A stretch of 64,000 nucleotides of DNA from Hyphomonadaceae bacterium (GCA_013001295.1 JABDMW010000010.1:50186-114185), one strand, 5' to 3'. Counted from the first letter of the stretch, positions 10,448 to 23,000 are shown. Numbers and translations: made by a program. Notes: generated by a model not told the origin, from the letters alone.

Positions 10448-11658
10448 TGAGCGACGTTTCTCAAAAAGATCTCGATGAATTTGCACAAGAGGCGGATGCC
10501 TGGTTTGCAGAAAACACACCGGGCGAACAAGACTTCATGTTGCCACTTACCTTTATGGAAGTGGGCACAGATCAACAATTCGATTTTTTACGCGATTGGC
10601 AGCGCAGTGTTTACGAAGCGGGCTATCTGGGTGCAGCCTGGCCCAAAGCATATGGCGGCGGCGGGCTAACCCAAGCTCATCAAGATTTAGCAACTGCTGC
10701 GATGCGCAAGTATCGCGGTCCTATCATTCTAAATGCCATTGGGACAGGCTGGACGGGGCCTTTGCTCCTCGATATCGGTACAGAAGAGCATAAAAAGAAG
10801 TATTTGAAGGGTATCCTTTCCGCAGAAGACATTTGGTGTCAGGGCTTCTCAGAGCCGGACAATGGCTCCGATCTTGGCAATGCGCAATTGCGTGCGGTGC
10901 GCGACGGCGACGAATATGTGCTCAATGGCAGTAAAATCTGGACCACGAACGGGCATTACGCCAAATATATGATCTTGCTTGCACGCACCAATCCAGACGC
11001 CCCTAACAAATATGCGGGTCTAAGTTTCATGTTATGTCCGATGACTGTTCCTGGCATTGAAACCGTCAAGATCAGGAAACTGACCGGTGAGCATGGCTTC
11101 ACCCAGACATTCTTCACCGACGCACGCATTCCCGCAGACGGGTTGATGGGCAAAGAGGGTGAAGGCTGGAATGTCGCAATGTTGACGCTCCAATACGAAC
11201 GCAATGCTAAAGGCGGTCAGGCCGGCGGCTATGTCATAACCGAAACCGATCCATTGGAAATTTTGGATCTCGCTCGAAAGACGAAAAGCGCTGGTAAACC
11301 CGTGCTTGATGACCCTGTCGTGCGCGATCAAATGATGGATTTTATCATTGAGACGCAGGCACTAAATATGGGCCGACAAAGGGCCAAACTGCCGCCGCTC
11401 AATCAGGATCGGCCAATGGCTCTGCCCCTGATGTCCAAGCTCATGCACACCGAATATGCAAGACGCATCAATGAATTCGCTATCGGGTTACAAGGTGCGA
11501 ATGGTGCTTATTATATCAACGAACCCAATGCGGTCGACGCGGGGTACTGGCACCGATCATATCTCAATGCATTCTCCGCGACTATTGGCGGCGGCACATC
11601 ACAAATCCAACGTAATATCGTTGGCGAGCATGTGCTAGGCCTACCGAAAACGAGATAG
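10447..11658 (+). CDS. Acyl-CoA dehydrogenase, catalytic (alpha-type) subunit, pair 2
   Basis: A 403-residue acyl-CoA dehydrogenase. WCQGFSEPDNGSDLGNAQ and NGSKIWTTNGHYAKYM are the substrate and FAD loops, and the C-terminus has IGGGTSQIQRNIVGEHVLGLP. The C-terminal YEG-type Glu is replaced by Gly, while Glu251 in LQYERNAKGG occupies the alternative base position. This is the same pattern as the alpha subunit of pair 1, though the two alpha genes are clearly diverged and so likely act at different steps. It is followed three bases later by its presumed beta partner. Confidence 0.88.
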   Translation: MSDVSQKDLDEFAQEADAWFAENTPGEQDFMLPLTFMEVGTDQQFDFLRDWQRSVYEAGYLGAAWPKAYGGGGLTQAHQDLATAAMRKYRGPIILNAIGTGWTGPLLLDIGTEEHKKKYLKGILSAEDIWCQGFSEPDNGSDLGNAQLRAVRDGDEYVLNGSKIWTTNGHYAKYMILLARTNPDAPNKYAGLSFMLCPMTVPGIETVKIRKLTGEHGFTQTFFTDARIPADGLMGKEGEGWNVAMLTLQYERNAKGGQAGGYVITETDPLEILDLARKTKSAGKPVLDDPVVRDQMMDFIIETQALNMGRQRAKLPPLNQDRPMALPLMSKLMHTEYARRINEFAIGLQGANGAYYINEPNAVDAGYWHRSYLNAFSATIGGGTSQIQRNIVGEHVLGLPKTR

Positions 11659-11661
11659 GCC

Positions 11662-12795
11662 ATGACGGATATCACACAAAATTTCGGGCAAATGGGCGTC
11701 AGTGAGGAACAGGTTGACCTCCTTGATGTCGCGACAAATTTCTGCCGTGAAAGATCACCCGTAGATAAAGTTCGTACCCTAATGACTGACGAATTGGGGT
11801 TTGACTCTGATATTTGGAAAGAGATCGGCGATCTCGGTTGGTGTGCCATAGCAATTCCGGAGCAGTATGACGGTGTCGGCCTGAGCATGGCTGAAGTTGT
11901 GCCTGTCATGGAACAAATGGGACGTAATTTGATGGCTGGCCCGTTTATGAGTTCGACGCTTGCGGCGCAAGCTTTACTTGCCGGCGGAACTGAATCCCAA
12001 AAATCAGAACTCCTGCCAAAAATTGCCGCGGGCGCTGTAGCGAGTTTGGCTCTCAATGAAAAGAGCGGTGACTGGAATCTTGAGCATATAGCGGCCAAAG
12101 CGACAAAAGATGGTAATTTATACAAGCTTACCGGTATGAAAACACTTGTTCAGGACTTACCCAGTGCCGAGTTCGCTCTTGTTAGTGTTCTCATTGAGGG
12201 CAAACCCGGATTGGTAATCGTGAACGTTAGCGATATTTCCGAGGCCGCCATTCGTCGGGAAAACCTGATCGATGAAACCAAGCGGGCATATGAATTCAAT
12301 TTGGATGGTCTCACCGTTGCGGCAGACGCCATCCTCGATATGAATAAAGCAACAACCTGTTTTGCGCATATCCATCTCTGTGCAAATCTGTTGAGCGCGG
12401 CCGAACTCTGTGGCGGTACACAGGCCACGATTGACTACACGATTGAATATTTGAACACGCGTAAGCAATTTGGCAAACTGATCGGCAGCTATCAAGCCTT
12501 GAAACACACGACGGTCGATGCAGCCGTTGACTATGAAAAAGCCCGCTCACTTCTGTACAGCGCCGCTTTTAGTTTCAACGAACAGGGCAGGGGCGAAATT
12601 GCCACACGTATGGCCAAAGCCCAAGCCGTTACCGCTATGTCATTTGCGGCAGACCGCGCCATTCAATTTCACGGTGGATTTGGATTTACTTATGATTGCG
12701 ATGCTCAATTGTATCGCCGTCGCGCCATATTCAATGCGTCACAATACGGTGATGCGCGCTATCACAAGCGAAAACTCGCCGAATTGTTATTCTAG
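11662..12795 (+). CDS. Acyl-CoA dehydrogenase, non-catalytic (beta-type) subunit, pair 2
   Basis: A 377-residue acyl-CoA dehydrogenase homologue closing the operon. The residues matching the catalytic segment are LCANLLSAAELCGG, without a Glu, and the C-terminal block reads FNASQYGDARYHKRKLAELLF, again without a base. FAD-contact features such as NTRKQFGKLIGSYQALKH and IQFHGGFGFTYDCDAQLYRRR are kept. It is more diverged than the pair 1 beta subunit (for example it lacks much of the middle-domain consensus). It ends 12 bases from the stop of the convergent gene at 12808. Confidence 0.85.
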   Translation: MTDITQNFGQMGVSEEQVDLLDVATNFCRERSPVDKVRTLMTDELGFDSDIWKEIGDLGWCAIAIPEQYDGVGLSMAEVVPVMEQMGRNLMAGPFMSSTLAAQALLAGGTESQKSELLPKIAAGAVASLALNEKSGDWNLEHIAAKATKDGNLYKLTGMKTLVQDLPSAEFALVSVLIEGKPGLVIVNVSDISEAAIRRENLIDETKRAYEFNLDGLTVAADAILDMNKATTCFAHIHLCANLLSAAELCGGTQATIDYTIEYLNTRKQFGKLIGSYQALKHTTVDAAVDYEKARSLLYSAAFSFNEQGRGEIATRMAKAQAVTAMSFAADRAIQFHGGFGFTYDCDAQLYRRRAIFNASQYGDARYHKRKLAELLF

Positions 12796-12807
12796 AAAGC
12801 GGGCAGC

Positions 12808-13179
12808 CTACAAAATCACTAAAGCCTGATCCGAATAGATTTTAATATCATCCGGGAACAAGTAGTAATGGAATCCCATAAGATCGGCAGACGGGAGCGC
12901 CGTATTACCGTCAAACACACCGCTTTCCAGCATGGTGTTATCCGTCACAAGATGTACAAGTTCTTCCGCAAATCCTTTAAGCACAACCGTGTTGTCCTGA
13001 TCAGGGACCAGGCTGTTTAAGTGAAGGACAGTCCCGTCGATATCGCCGATATCCGCTGGAGCGGATTCGGCTTCAAATTGCGGAGCTGACATTTCAAATG
13101 GAAAAGCGATGGTCTCGACGCCGATAATATCAGTGTCGTCTGCATTTTCTGTTTCGTTTTCATTCCCTGGTGTGACCAT
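12808..13179 (-). CDS. Small acidic protein resembling a Bap-type adhesin C-terminal module
   Basis: A 123-residue acidic protein with no signal peptide and no cysteine. From about residue 45 the pattern GDIDGTVLHLNSLVPDQDNTVVLKG, then GFHYYLFPDDIKIYSDQALVIL, recalls the last module of many type I-secreted adhesins, where an LDLSDLL-like strand is followed by a 'tY..gd.tv.v' strand and a hydrophobic C-terminus. The giant adhesin upstream in the same direction also ends in a hydrophobic tail (NSIAVI). It could be a small type I-secreted partner or a leftover of a split adhesin; neither is proven. GAGAGAT precedes the ATG. It lies 79 bases after ompA. Confidence 0.6.
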   Translation of the reverse strand: MVTPGNENETENADDTDIIGVETIAFPFEMSAPQFEAESAPADIGDIDGTVLHLNSLVPDQDNTVVLKGFAEELVHLVTDNTMLESGVFDGNTALPSADLMGFHYYLFPDDIKIYSDQALVIL

Positions 13180-13258
13180 GTCACAATCTCTCTGTCATTT
13201 TGAACGTTTGCGGTTTGTTGTTTTTATCCGGCAAACGCTTGAGTGGTTTTTGCGAAGC

Positions 13259-14059
13259 CTAGCCCTGGCTCGCCAATAAGTTAGACGAACAATCACAATT
13301 ATTTACGGATCTCTCGTCGACGATTCCCTTTTTCGTGTACCCAAGTGCGATACCGCATTGGACTTTTGTATACCCAGCCAGATTATAGCCCGGGCCTGTA
13401 GTCCCTTGAACAGCAGGATCATTATATTTTGCGGCGGCCGCGTTCATACGCGACTCAAGTTCGCCGCCAAGTGCTTTAATGTCTGCAGTGGCAAGGGTGG
13501 TACGCGAACGACCGTCACAAACTGGCGTAGTGTCCTCCGTATAGGTCCGCACCGGAGTTGGGACAACGGGCGGTGGAGGTGGTGGCGGGGCTGCTACCAG
13601 TTGCACTAAACCTGTAACCGAAGTGGTCACGCGTCTGTTCAGGCGTTCGCGTTCTGTTGTAGAGACGGCCAAATCGTATTCACCACGACTGACAACGCTC
13701 TGCATTTGGGCGGGGCTTACACCATTATCGAACAAAAACTGTTGAACAGCATTTGCACGGCGCATAGCCAAATCATCATTGTATTCATTGGTTCCGACTG
13801 CGTCAGTATGACCGGCGAGGTTCACTTTGGCGTCGGGGTTTTGTAACAGCCAACTGGATTGTTGTTGTAAAATTGCGGCCATGTCCGGCGTAATATTGTC
13901 TTTGTCAAAATCGAAATAGACAATAGTTGGCGTATTAGCTTCCAAACTCGACTGCAATTGTACAGAGATATCCTGCACATTTGCTTGAGCAAAGGCAGGG
14001 GCGCTGATTGCGGCACCTGCTATGGTTAATATGGCTGCTGCTGTGAATAGTCTTTTCAT
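13259..14059 (-). CDS. OmpA-domain lipid-free periplasmic/outer-membrane protein
   Basis: A 266-residue protein with a Sec signal peptide (residues 1-24, ending APAFAQA). An OmpA-like peptidoglycan-binding domain covers about residues 40-150, with VNLAGHTDAVGTNEYNDDLAMRRANAVQQFL including the conserved Asp and Arg that hold diaminopimelate. A polyproline linker (APPPPPPPVVPTP) leads to a C-terminal domain of about 90 residues with four cysteines (PVCDG, VQCGIA, NCDCSS), likely two disulfides. There is no beta-barrel. AAGGGAG precedes the ATG. The gene begins 18 bases after the giant adhesin ends, so it is probably in that operon and may tie the adhesin or its export machinery to the cell wall. 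Confidence 0.85.
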   Translation of the reverse strand: MKRLFTAAAILTIAGAAISAPAFAQANVQDISVQLQSSLEANTPTIVYFDFDKDNITPDMAAILQQQSSWLLQNPDAKVNLAGHTDAVGTNEYNDDLAMRRANAVQQFLFDNGVSPAQMQSVVSRGEYDLAVSTTERERLNRRVTTSVTGLVQLVAAPPPPPPPVVPTPVRTYTEDTTPVCDGRSRTTLATADIKALGGELESRMNAAAAKYNDPAVQGTTGPGYNLAGYTKVQCGIALGYTKKGIVDERSVNNCDCSSNLLASQG

Positions 14060-14077
14060 TGTTGCGCTCCCTTAAAT

Positions 14078-17000
14078 TTAAATTACTGCGATGCTGTTTG
14101 CGACGGCCAGAATATGGAAATCATCCAAGCCTTGAAGTGTTTGACCCTGGTCGATGCCGTTTGGAATAAGGCCGTCCGACCCACCAAGCTGGAATGTTCC
14201 GAGATTGATACCCATTGTGATATCAGCGCCTGCGTCGACATTGATAGCTTCAATATTATCTGCTGCAAGACTAGCGTCCGCGGCAATTCCCGGCATTTGA
14301 GCCAAAAGATCATCAAGCTCAGTGTCCGCAAAGAACTGATTGGCCATATCAAGGTCCGGCATGCCAAACCCGGCTTCGAACGTTGCTGGTGCGAGGTCTG
14401 TACCACCCATTTCAGGTGCCGAAATCGACTCCATACTTGTTTGCATGCCTTCAAAGGCTGAGCCAAGCAGATCGGCTGTTCCCAGATCTTCTCCGGTGAA
14501 CGGTGAAGCGGACGACAAGGAAGAAGCGTCAAACCCGGCTTCCTGGCCTGTCATCATGTCATCCAAACCGTTGACGGTCTCGAATGCCATTTCGATCATA
14601 TTGTCGAAATCACCGGCCGCGAAGTCGCTCGCAATGCCACCAAAATCATTGGCTTCGAAAGATGGCTGCAGCGCTTCGAAAATATTCTCGAACACATTGG
14701 CTTCAGTTGCCATGGCCATACCGCCCAAGAGAACAGCCATACCATTAAAGCCAGAGTTCATCGATCCGCGCGCCATAGAACCCGCGTCAAATCCGAAATC
14801 ATCAACCATATCATTGGCCGCGATGAATAAGGCACTCATATCGTTGGACATTTCCGGCGCAGTGAATTTTGGCATTACCGGGGCGCCACTGGTCAGTGTC
14901 ACGTCAATCATTGAAGTAATACTGTCGCCATCGGCGTCAGTCGCATCGACATCAAGATTGAAATTGACATCACCACCTTCGATTTCCGTGCGGAGTTCGA
15001 AATTTCTAATCGAGAACCCATCTCCGCCATCGATATTTGGTGCCTCGCCGTGATTTTCGATCTCGATCCGGTTAAATCCATCGGCAGATGAAACCTCGAC
15101 GATATCACCTGATTCGAGATTGTTTACGACATAATCTCCATTGCTATCCGTTGAAACAACAATACCGTCTGTTGATGGTGTACCACCGATCAAATCCAAC
15201 ACCTCGCCATTCACACGAATTTCCGTGATCGTGTCTTGTGACGCGTTGTCGTCAGACAAATTATTGGAATGATCCGTAGGTGATCCGCTACCAGCTGGTG
15301 CAGGATCATCGTCATCGGCATCAAACACACGAATGACGGCATCGGTTGAACCGGTATTGCCGACGTCCGCGATCGTAAATGTGAACCCATTGGCATTGAA
15401 ATGCGCATCATATTCATATTCATTGTTATTGAAATTCGATCCCTGAACTGATCCGTTCAGGACAAAATCGATACGAATTCCTTCACCGTCATCAGTACCG
15501 GCACCTTGATTATTCACACTGACATCGGAACTGTCTGTGTTAACGGTCGCGGGCTGGGTCTGATCACCGTTTTCGTATGCCGAGAACAATAGATCCTGGC
15601 TATCCCCATTGTCGTTTTCTGGACCATCGGTCATCTGGAAACGAGGATTACCGGCCTGGGTGAATCCAAGACCCGTAAAGTTAACAGCTGCACCATTATC
15701 GATGGTGTCAAACCACTCGATTGTATAATCGTCAGTATCGACATTAAGCGTTGCAGTAAATACGGTTTGCCCATCAGCAGTTGCCGTCAGAACATTCGTT
15801 CCATACCCGGATAATGTGATTGGATTGCCACCTGAAGTCAGCGCCTGTGTCGCACCGTTATCAATCGATCCGGTCAGTGGATCGCCATCAGTTCCATTGA
15901 TAAACGTCGCGCTACCCGGAAGATCAGCACCTAAATCGAGATTTAAATCGCCGGTGTCCGTTCCCGTTCCGTCATTTTCTGTCGTCGTCGCAACAGGCGC
16001 ATACGCCGTAGGGACATCGTCATCAATTGACAGATTCAGATTGACCGTGGCCATCGAGCCGTCGGAGTCAGTAATCGTAACTTGAACAACCGCACCATCC
16101 GTTGAAGTTCCTGGTGCATGATCATATGCCGTGTTTTGCGTGAAAGTATAGGCACCAGTCGTTTCGTTGATTTCGACCATCCATGACCCATCGTCTGCGG
16201 CGATCGTTGTTACACCTGCCGCTGACGTCGTCATCGCCGTACCTAAACCACCGTCATAAGATGTCGAGAAACTCGAGACCGTATTGGCGCCATCTACGCC
16301 AAAATCAAAGCTTAAGCTTCCGCCCGTTGATTGCGGTGTAAATGCATCGGTATTTGACCCTGTTATACTGTCATCACCCGGTACATCTGATGTCATCGCG
16401 CTCGCACTGGTCGCTGAAGGGCCAAATGCATCGCCTTCGAACGTGATCGTCAATGTCGCCGGGTCGGTATCGCCGTCTGCATCAGTTAAGTCATAAGTGA
16501 AGACGTCGGTTGATCCCTCAGGGACACTTGTATTGGCAAATGGCGTATATGTATAAGTGCCATCGGCGTTCAGAGCCAACGTACCATATGTGCCAGTCGC
16601 GGAACTCGTGAGCGATACAAAACTATCAGTTCCGAAAGTGCCTTCATCCGCGCCAACATCATCATTTGTCATCACCGTGCCCATGATAGCGCCGCCGCCC
16701 TCTTGAGCCATATCGGCGTCGTCATTGGCAATTGGACCATCATCGGCAAAACTTATATTGCCGCCGAGATCAATGGTCTCACTATCGGTAACAGCGTCCC
16801 CATCTGAGTCGGTAATTGTTGCTGAGGCCGTTAATTCGACCAAGCCGTTGGCGAGCGTCTCGACTTGTGTGTCGTAATCCGGATTCGGACCGCCTGCTGA
16901 ATGATCAATGGCTTCGAATTGACTTAATGTGACCTGCCCAGTGCCGTCAACCGCGATCGAGAATACGGCCTCGGTTACGGCGTCAGCCGCATTAGCGGTC

Positions 17001-20000
17001 GTTGAACCATAAATAACGCCCGCAACAGTGAATAAATTGACGGCAACTCCACCGCTTGTCATGCCAGAGGTGGCGCCTTCAGCTACTGCCAAGTTCAATG
17101 CGTAAGCCAAATCAGTTGTGGTGCCTGCGCCGTCCGCCCCGTAGGAGGAGCTATCGATGGCAAAAACACCACCGAAATCTGCAACTGAGACATCTGTATC
17201 TGTTCCAGATTCTGTATCCGCATCTTGTGTCAGGAGCGTAGTGGTTGCTTCATCTGTCGCGACAACGTCGATCGTTGGACTGTCATCATTAATGTTAACA
17301 ATAATACGTTCAACGACTGAGTCTCCATCACCATCTGTCACCGTGATGTTGAAGAATATTCCAATCAGGTCTTCGTAAGACGTTTCAAGACCATTTCCTG
17401 GATTCAAATCATCGGTTAAAGGATGATCCAATTGTTCGATCAATGTGAACGTATAGAGTCCCGTGACTGGGTTTACTTCAAGTGTAAATACGTCGGTAAC
17501 CGTCAAACCATCATCAGTTGATGCCGTGAAGATATTGGTCGCGTTATCCCAATTATATTCAAGAGCCAGTCCATTGGATGTCAATTCGGCAATGGCAGGC
17601 GCGCCAGGGATTCCGGCTGTACCGAAGAGATCAATTTCGACAATGATTTCATTCGTGCCTTCGCCGTCCGAACCAAAGTCTATCGTCGCTGTATCGGAGT
17701 CAGATGCGCCGCCTGCGGTATCCCCGAAGCCAACAGGCATATCCATATTTCCATCAGCGATAAAGTCTTCATCAACTGTCAATGCATTCGGTATGCTGAC
17801 AGCCGGACCGTCATCATCGAATGTAATTTGGCTGCCGACATTGACGGCATCAGAAGTATCTGTATCGCCGTCTCCATCGGTGACCGTGACGATGACTGAC
17901 AATGAGCCGGCATCCAATGAGACCGTCTCGTCGTAATCGGATCCAGTATTCGTACCGTCGTGTGCTGTTGGATGGTTTAAAGACAAGTATTGTTCGACGT
18001 TCACAATGCCGGAGTCGCCATTGATTTCAATGGCAAAAGCCGCTTGTCCGTCATACGTTCCGCCGGAAACCTGCCCTACGATTACGCTACCGTCACCGTT
18101 GACGTCGACAAGATTAATTGCAGATCCGTCAGTTGTTGTCAGTCCGGAAACTGCATTTGTTACGGACAATGCAAATGTTGTTGCTGCATCGGCATCCACG
18201 CCTTGCGGACCATCTGCACCAAATAAAGCGGTAACATCAACCAAGGCATCGGCGCTGGACCCTGATGTAATCGCGCCAGTCCCGGCCACATCCGGGTCAT
18301 CCCCAATAACAATACCATTTGTGTCGATTGTTGCGGCAGTACTTGTGGCACCCGCGCCTGCATCGGTATCACCTTCGTCCAGTGCAACACCTTCGTTGGT
18401 GTCTGCCACCGCTGTGACCGACGGGCCGTCATCCTCAAAACTGATATTGTCACCAATGTCGATGGTTTCACTATCAGTTGCTGCATCGCCATCATTGTCC
18501 GTAATTATCGCGGATGCTGTAAGCTCAACAAGCCCGCTCGCTAGACCGATTGATTGTGTGTCGTAATTGCTGGACGCACTGTCGGTAGGCAAGTGATCTA
18601 TTTCCTCAAACTGCGATAGGGTAACTTCGCCCGCACCATCGACTGCAATCGAGAATACCGCTTCGGTGACCGCATCAGCTGCATTGGCTGTTGTCGAGCC
18701 GTAGATCACGCCGCCGATGTTAAATAAGTTTATGACATCACCGTCGCTTGTTAGTCCTGAATCAGTACCGTCAGCGACCGCTAAGCTCAATACATAGTTT
18801 AGTGCAGTTGTGGTGCCAGGTCCGTCAGCACCATATGCAGAGCTGTCAATAGAGAACACAGTCGAGAAATCACCAGTGGATGTATCGGTTCCTGGATCTG
18901 TATCAGCGTCCTGGGTTATCAAAGCGATCGTGCCTTCACCGGTAGCGATCACATCGATATTTGGACTATCGTCGTCGATAATGACAAAGAAGCTATCTGA
19001 TGCTGTGTCTCCGTCCGCATCGGTAATTGTGGCAATAAATTGAATGCTGAACAAATCTTCGTATGCTGTGTCAGGTCCATTATTCATCAGATCGGCGTCG
19101 GTATAGACATGATCAATTTGCTGGAACAATTCGAATTGATAATTTCCAGTATTTGGATCAATGGTCAGCTCAAACACAGGGTCATTTACATCAGTTGTAT
19201 ATCCTGTAAGGACATTTGTTCCTGCGTCCCAAATCGTCAATACATCATCGCCGCCAGAGGTCAGATCTGCGGGAGGTAAACCGCCTGCGCCGGAGGGACC
19301 TGTCAGTCCGACAACGACATCGAGTGTACCCGGGCCATCAGCACCGAAATTTATCGTGGCGGTTGTTGAATCTGTGGCACCGCCAGCAGCATCACCCGGG
19401 CCGACAGGTATATCCATATTCCCGCCAGTTATGAAATCTTCGTCAACGATCAAATTGTTAGTAAACTGAATAGATGGACCGTCATCATAGAAGACGATTT
19501 GATCCCCAATTGCTGCGCTTGCCGTATCGCTGTCGCCGTCCGCATCCGTGATGGTTGCAGAAGCCGTGATCAATCCAGTCAGATCTAACGTATCATTGTG
19601 TTCGCCCGCTGTATCGTCACCATCGATATTGTGTTCAAGCGCAACATTTTGCGTCACCGTGACCGTACCATCGGTGTTGATGACAACCGAAAATGCCGTA
19701 TCCGCACCGCCATTAAAAGTACCGGTGATAGTTGTAGCATCGGTTTGAACCAATGTGATTGGCAGATCACCATCTGCTGTGACCAGAGCTGTCGCGCCGG
19801 CGCCCGTAAGGGCATAAGTCAGTGAACCCGCGCCGTCCGAGCCATAGTCTTCTGTGTCGAGATTAATTACCGCGTCAGCACTTGTGACCATAATCGGGCC
19901 GCTGGCGAAATCTTCCCCAGCAGTCGTTTCGTCAAGCATTGTTTCTACGCCACTGGCACTAACTTCGACATTCGGCCCATCATCTTCAATAGAGAACACA

Positions 20001-23000
20001 CCTGTGCCCAAATCTATCGTCGCTGTGTCGCTGTCGCCATCGCGGTCAGTAACCGTTTGTGAAATAGTCAGAATATTTGCTGCAATTGAAAGAGCAGATG
20101 TGTCATCATCATCCGTAGTTGTGGCATGGAATACGTTTTCGCTTTGGGAGAAAGTAACTTCGCCAAATGTTGCGCTGTTTGGATCATTATCCACAGAAAT
20201 TGTGAAATAAGTTGTCCCGCTGGCGCTGCCAATAATTTCCCCGCCGACCAGATTAAGAACGATCTCACTACCGGCCGCTCCGTTTACACCAAGCGTAAAC
20301 AGTCCGGAAGCCACATCATTGCCGACGAGACCAAGTGTGTAGCTGACCGACCCTTCGCCATCTGCGCCATAATCTATTGTTGTTCCGAAATTGTCAGCGA
20401 AATCAGCTGATACCGTTGCAATCCCAACCGGATCGCTATCGCCATCTGTTTCTGTTCCAACAGGGCTTTCGTCCAACACTAGTGTATCTAATGCGGCACC
20501 GCTGAGCGTGGCATCCGGTGCATCATCTTCGAAGTTCAGAGCGCCAGTAAGGTCGAGTGTTGCTGTATCGGTGTCGCCGTCGCGGTCAGTAATGCGCGCT
20601 GTCAGTGTAATCAGATCGCTGCCTGTTAAGCCTGTAAATTGATCAGGCCCGGTGTCAGGAGAGTGTTCGATGGCTCTGATCTGATCGAGCTCGACCACAC
20701 CATTGGCATCAACGGAAACAGTGAATACAGGACCGCCCGATGCACTATAACCCTCGACTTCGCCCGATCCATTGATCCTCAAGAGTACTACTTCACCGGT
20801 TTCAATATCAACCAGTCCGCTATCTGCATCAAGAACTGAGATGCTGAGGCCGTATGTGATGTCACCAGCACCGTCTGCGCCGAAGCTCGACGTAAATGCG
20901 CCGGACAGGTCCGCCGTTGCGTCGATCATAAGATCGGTTTCGTCAACAATCAGATTCGCACTCGTCGGGGTCGCAGTAATGCTTGGTGCGTCATCTTCAA
21001 ACGTCAATGCACCAGCAAGATCGATTGTGTCTGTTGCAGTATCGCCGTCGCCGTCTGTTGCCGTGGCGCTCAGTGTAATCAAATCGTCCGCACTCAAGCC
21101 GGTTGCTTGATCTGGACCCGTGTTCGGATCGTGTTCGACAGCACGGATCTGGTCCAGTTCTACCACACCATTGCCGTCAACCGATACGGTGAAGACCACA
21201 TCATCACTTGTTGCGGTGTAGCCTTCAACTTCGCCTGAACCATTGATGCGCAGCAGCACGGCTTCATCAGTGGCAACGTCTACGAGACCGGAATCGACAC
21301 CATCGGCTGAGATATCTAAAGCAAAGGTCGTTGAACCTGCGCCGTCCGCGCCGTAATTGACAGCAAACGCACCGGATAAATCAGCCGTAGCGTCGGTCGT
21401 CAGGTCTGTTTCATCAACAATCAACTCGGCCATTGTTGGTGTCGCGGTAACTGTTGGACCATCATCAGCGAACTGGATATTGCCGCCCAGATCAAGCGTG
21501 AGCGTCTCAGATGCTGAATCACCGTCACGGTCAGTAATTGTTGCGGTTCCTTCCAATGAGACAAGGCCTTCAGCCAGAACTTCCAACTGAGTATCGTAAT
21601 TTGAGTCAACGCCCGGTAGATCATGATCGATCTCGGCAAACTGGGTCAGTGTCACTTCGCCAGTTGTTGCGTTTGTTGCGATTGAGAAGATCGTGTTGCC
21701 AGCGGTGACCGAACCGGCACCTGCGGCTGTCGAACCGATGACTTCACCACCGATTAAATACAGATTGATCGCGTCGCCGTCGCTGCTTAGGCCGGAGACG
21801 GCATTATCGACGCTTAGGGAATATGCCCATACGGTCGTTCCCGCACCGTCAGACCCGTAGCTCGAGCTGTCGATGGCAAAGGCACCGCCGAAGTCTGCTG
21901 TTGATGTATCCATATCAAATGCAGCACCAATTGTTTCGGCATCCTGAGTCGTCAGCAAGACGGAATCGTTATCCGCAACCGAGGCATCAATAGTGGGACC
22001 ATCGTCTTCAAAAGCGATGATACCGCCCAGATCAACAGACGCTGTGTCAACATCGCCGTCACCATCTGTTACCTGGACTTCAAGTTCTACAAATCCAGCT
22101 CCGAGGATTTCAGGGCTGCCCGCTTCATCGGAATCCAGCGGATCATCGTGCTCAAGAGCGCGCAATTGCGTGACAGTCATGTCACCATTGGCAGCCACTT
22201 CAACGGTAAAGACAAGTTCGTTGGTTGTATCGGAACGCCCTTCGACTATGCCTGCATTATCTACAAGGACAATGCTTTCACCGGTTGAAACATCAACAAG
22301 CCCAGTGTCAACTGCAGACGTTATGTTCAGTGAATATACTGTGCTGTCTGTCGTTGCTGCGCCATCGGCACCAAAGACCGATGTGTCCGTGAACAGACTA
22401 GCAGCAACAACCGTAACTTGACCCAACCCTTCGGCATTGCCCTCAATTTCACCCGCGTTCTCACCGAGACTTTCATCGACGATGATTGAAGCTCCTTCGA
22501 CAAGATTGAGTTCCGCAATCGGTGCATCATCCAACACGGTAATATCGATAATTCCGGCATCTGTAGGTGTGCTCGTGCTGGTATCGCCATCATTATCAGA
22601 CACGCGTACAGCAAAACTGTCAGTGTCATTTCCAGATAGTGGATCGTCAGCATCGCTGATCCCATCGCCATCATTTGGATCAAAATCCGGATGATCGAGG
22701 TTGGTGTTGAGTGTATAGCTGTAGCTGTAATTGCCAGCGCCGTCAGACGTCACAGACAGAATGCCATCGTCACCGTTTACAGTGATAGGAGTGCCGACGG
22801 TTGCTGCGGTTACATCAATCCATGTTCCGGTTGCGTCTTGAATTTCAACCTGCGTAAGCGAGTCTGCACCGGTATCGATTGTCATCACACCAGATGCATC
22901 AGTTTCGCTATTTGTCGCGGAATCTGTACCATTGGCCAAACCATCTTCGTTGACGGTTAAATCGGTAACCGTGACAGTTGGCTCGCTATCGCCTGCAACC

